DNA of 6,033 nt from a bacterium (GTDB taxonomy: Bacteria > Atribacterota > JS1 > SB-45 > 34-128), in NCBI GenBank assembly GCA_018903015.1, contig JAHIPR010000081.1, positions 1 through 6,033 on the forward strand. Reading direction: 5' to 3'. Positions within the stretch are counted from its first letter, which is position 1. Every line of letters begins with the position of its first letter. Both the position numbers and the translations under genes were made by a program. The notes beneath the pieces are model-generated. The model was not told where the DNA came from. It saw nothing but the letters and a program-made list of their open reading frames with translations, and did not search any database. Of the stretch, positions 5,591 to 6,033 are shown piece by piece.

Positions 5591-5600
5591 AAGGAGGTGA
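5591..5600 (+). promoter_or_regulatory. Orphan strong Shine-Dalgarno sequence
   Basis: AAGGAGGTGA is a near-perfect complement to the 16S rRNA 3' end but has no ATG, GTG or TTG at normal spacing downstream. The only start is the GTG inside the motif (5597), which would encode a six-residue peptide ending at 5617. It lies 110 nt before the real start at 5710. It may be a relic of a lost gene, a leader peptide site, or a ribosome-binding mRNA stabiliser. Confidence 0.4.
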
Positions 5601-5620
5601 AGAGATTTTTTAAATAACTA

Positions 5621-5626
5621 TATAAT
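5621..5626 (+). promoter_or_regulatory. Candidate -10 box for the binding-protein gene
   Basis: TATAAT is a full match to the -10 consensus. The best -35 matches at 16-18 nt spacing (5597-5604) score only about 3 of 6, so activity would depend on an activator or the call is wrong. A start near 5633 would give a leader of about 77 nt. A second weaker candidate is TATACT at 5576-5581, which would place the orphan Shine-Dalgarno sequence in the leader. Confidence 0.25.
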
Positions 5627-5709
5627 AGAAGTTACTTCTAATGTTATGGCTAATTAATTTGCTAAAATGATCTGTTTTTTTATTTTAAAATAATTAAAGG
5701 AGAATTGAA

Positions 5710-6033
5710 ATGAAAAGAATAAAATTTTTGTTAGTTATTAGTGTGTTAGTATTGGCTCTTGGCATAGCTTCTTTGGGAGTGATGGCTGCTGATAAGCCAC
5801 CGGTGGTCATTGGTCTTCAAGCTCCAATTACTGGTGCAGCAGCAATTGAAGGTGAAATGGCTAAACAGTCTGTAGAAATTGCAGCTCAAATTATCAATGA
5901 AAAGGGTGGAATTTTGGGTGGCAGAATGATTGAAATTAGAGTAGTTGATGATGCTTGTGAACCCAAACAAAGTGCTTTAGCAGCAACGAAGTTAACATCT
6001 CAGAAAGATGTAGTTGCTGCTATTCAAACCTAC
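5710..6033 (+). CDS. LivK-type ABC transporter substrate-binding protein, 5' part (cut by window end)
   Basis: 108 codons are present without a stop. The signal peptide has a KRIK charged start, a hydrophobic core of about residues 6-24 and a cleavage site near VMA-A-D (after residue 26 or 27). No cysteine follows, so this is a soluble periplasmic protein, not a lipoprotein. The mature start PVVIGLQAPITGAAAIEGEM, then IAAQIINEKGGILGG and IRVVDDACEPKQSALAATKL, are the N-terminal signatures of Peripla_BP_6 proteins binding branched-chain or other amino acids and amides (full length about 370-400 aa). The ATG has AAAGGAG 7 nt upstream. Permease and ATPase genes would be expected downstream. Next to an amino-acid dehydrogenase operon, the likely cargo is the substrate of that enzyme, although this family also binds urea, aromatic acids and polyamine-like compounds. 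Confidence 0.93.
   Translation, partial: MKRIKFLLVISVLVLALGIASLGVMAADKPPVVIGLQAPITGAAAIEGEMAKQSVEIAAQIINEKGGILGGRMIEIRVVDDACEPKQSALAATKLTSQKDVVAAIQTY

Larger units (their letters stand above)
5384..5709. other. 326-nt AT-rich intergenic region
   Basis: No credible gene is seen between the dehydrogenase operon and the binding-protein gene. The region holds a weak 7-bp AT hairpin just after the stop (5384-5390 with 5402-5408), T-runs at 5426-5440, a TATAAT at 5450-5455, the second inverted-repeat element (5471-5551), an orphan Shine-Dalgarno sequence (5591-5600), another TATAAT (5621-5626) and the ribosome site AAAGGAG (5696-5702) of the next gene. TATATAATAG occurs twice, at 5448-5457 and 5619-5628. 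No riboswitch fold was recognised. Confidence 0.8.

Noticed and set aside
5597..5617. Six-residue ORF starting at the GTG within the orphan Shine-Dalgarno
   Set aside because: The start codon overlaps the Shine-Dalgarno itself, so initiation there is implausible.
5746..5970. Minus-strand ORF of 74 codons
   Set aside because: It is antisense to the binding-protein gene, whose plus-strand reading has clear family motifs and a signal peptide.

Overview
The window holds nine protein-coding features, all on the + strand, in three blocks separated by two copies of one 28-bp perfect inverted-repeat element. The base composition is low-GC, TTG start codons and start/stop overlaps are common, and the enzymes belong to anaerobes (class III ribonucleotide reductase, several iron-sulphur proteins). 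The secreted binding protein at the right end has an ordinary signal peptide with no lipobox cysteine. That fits a diderm anaerobe with a periplasm (for example an Atribacterota-like lineage) better than a classical Gram-positive, but the taxonomic guess is weak.

Block 1 (1-1940) starts with the last 25 codons of a probable anaerobic ribonucleoside-triphosphate reductase (nrdD). An 84-aa CPHC redoxin follows, then the radical-SAM activase NrdG, which overlaps the redoxin gene by 4 bases. A redoxin placed between reductase and activase suggests a thiol-redoxin-dependent class III enzyme rather than a formate-dependent one. After a short gap comes a YfiH/PgeF (LACC1-family) gene, with an unusual Arg in the normally Trp-containing motif after the active-site His.

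Block 2 (2084-5383) is a tight five-gene operon for a multi-subunit amine/amino-acid dehydrogenase. It encodes a 2Fe-2S HcnA-like protein, an HcnB-like FAD/NAD(P) oxidoreductase, a 4Fe-4S protein, a BFD-like 2Fe-2S protein and a DAO-family (SoxB/HcnC/proline-dehydrogenase-beta-like) catalytic flavoprotein. The BFD-like protein corresponds to the C-terminal domain of one-piece HcnB/SoxA proteins. It is a separate gene here, with the 4Fe-4S gene between it and the flavoprotein. The order resembles the alpha-gamma-delta-beta arrangement recalled for archaeal dye-linked L-proline dehydrogenase PDH2, with alpha split in two. The substrate cannot be read from the sequence; proline, sarcosine or another N-methyl amino acid, a D-amino acid, glycine or an opine are all possible.

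Block 3 (5384-6033) is a 326-nt AT-rich intergenic region carrying the second inverted repeat, an orphan strong Shine-Dalgarno sequence and candidate promoter elements. It is followed by the 5' part of a LivK-type ABC-transporter substrate-binding protein, cut by the window end. A plausible reading is that the transporter imports the compound oxidised by block 2.

The most unusual features are the paired palindromic elements, whose arms differ at two adjacent positions with matching compensatory changes, and the fully split oxidoreductase complex.
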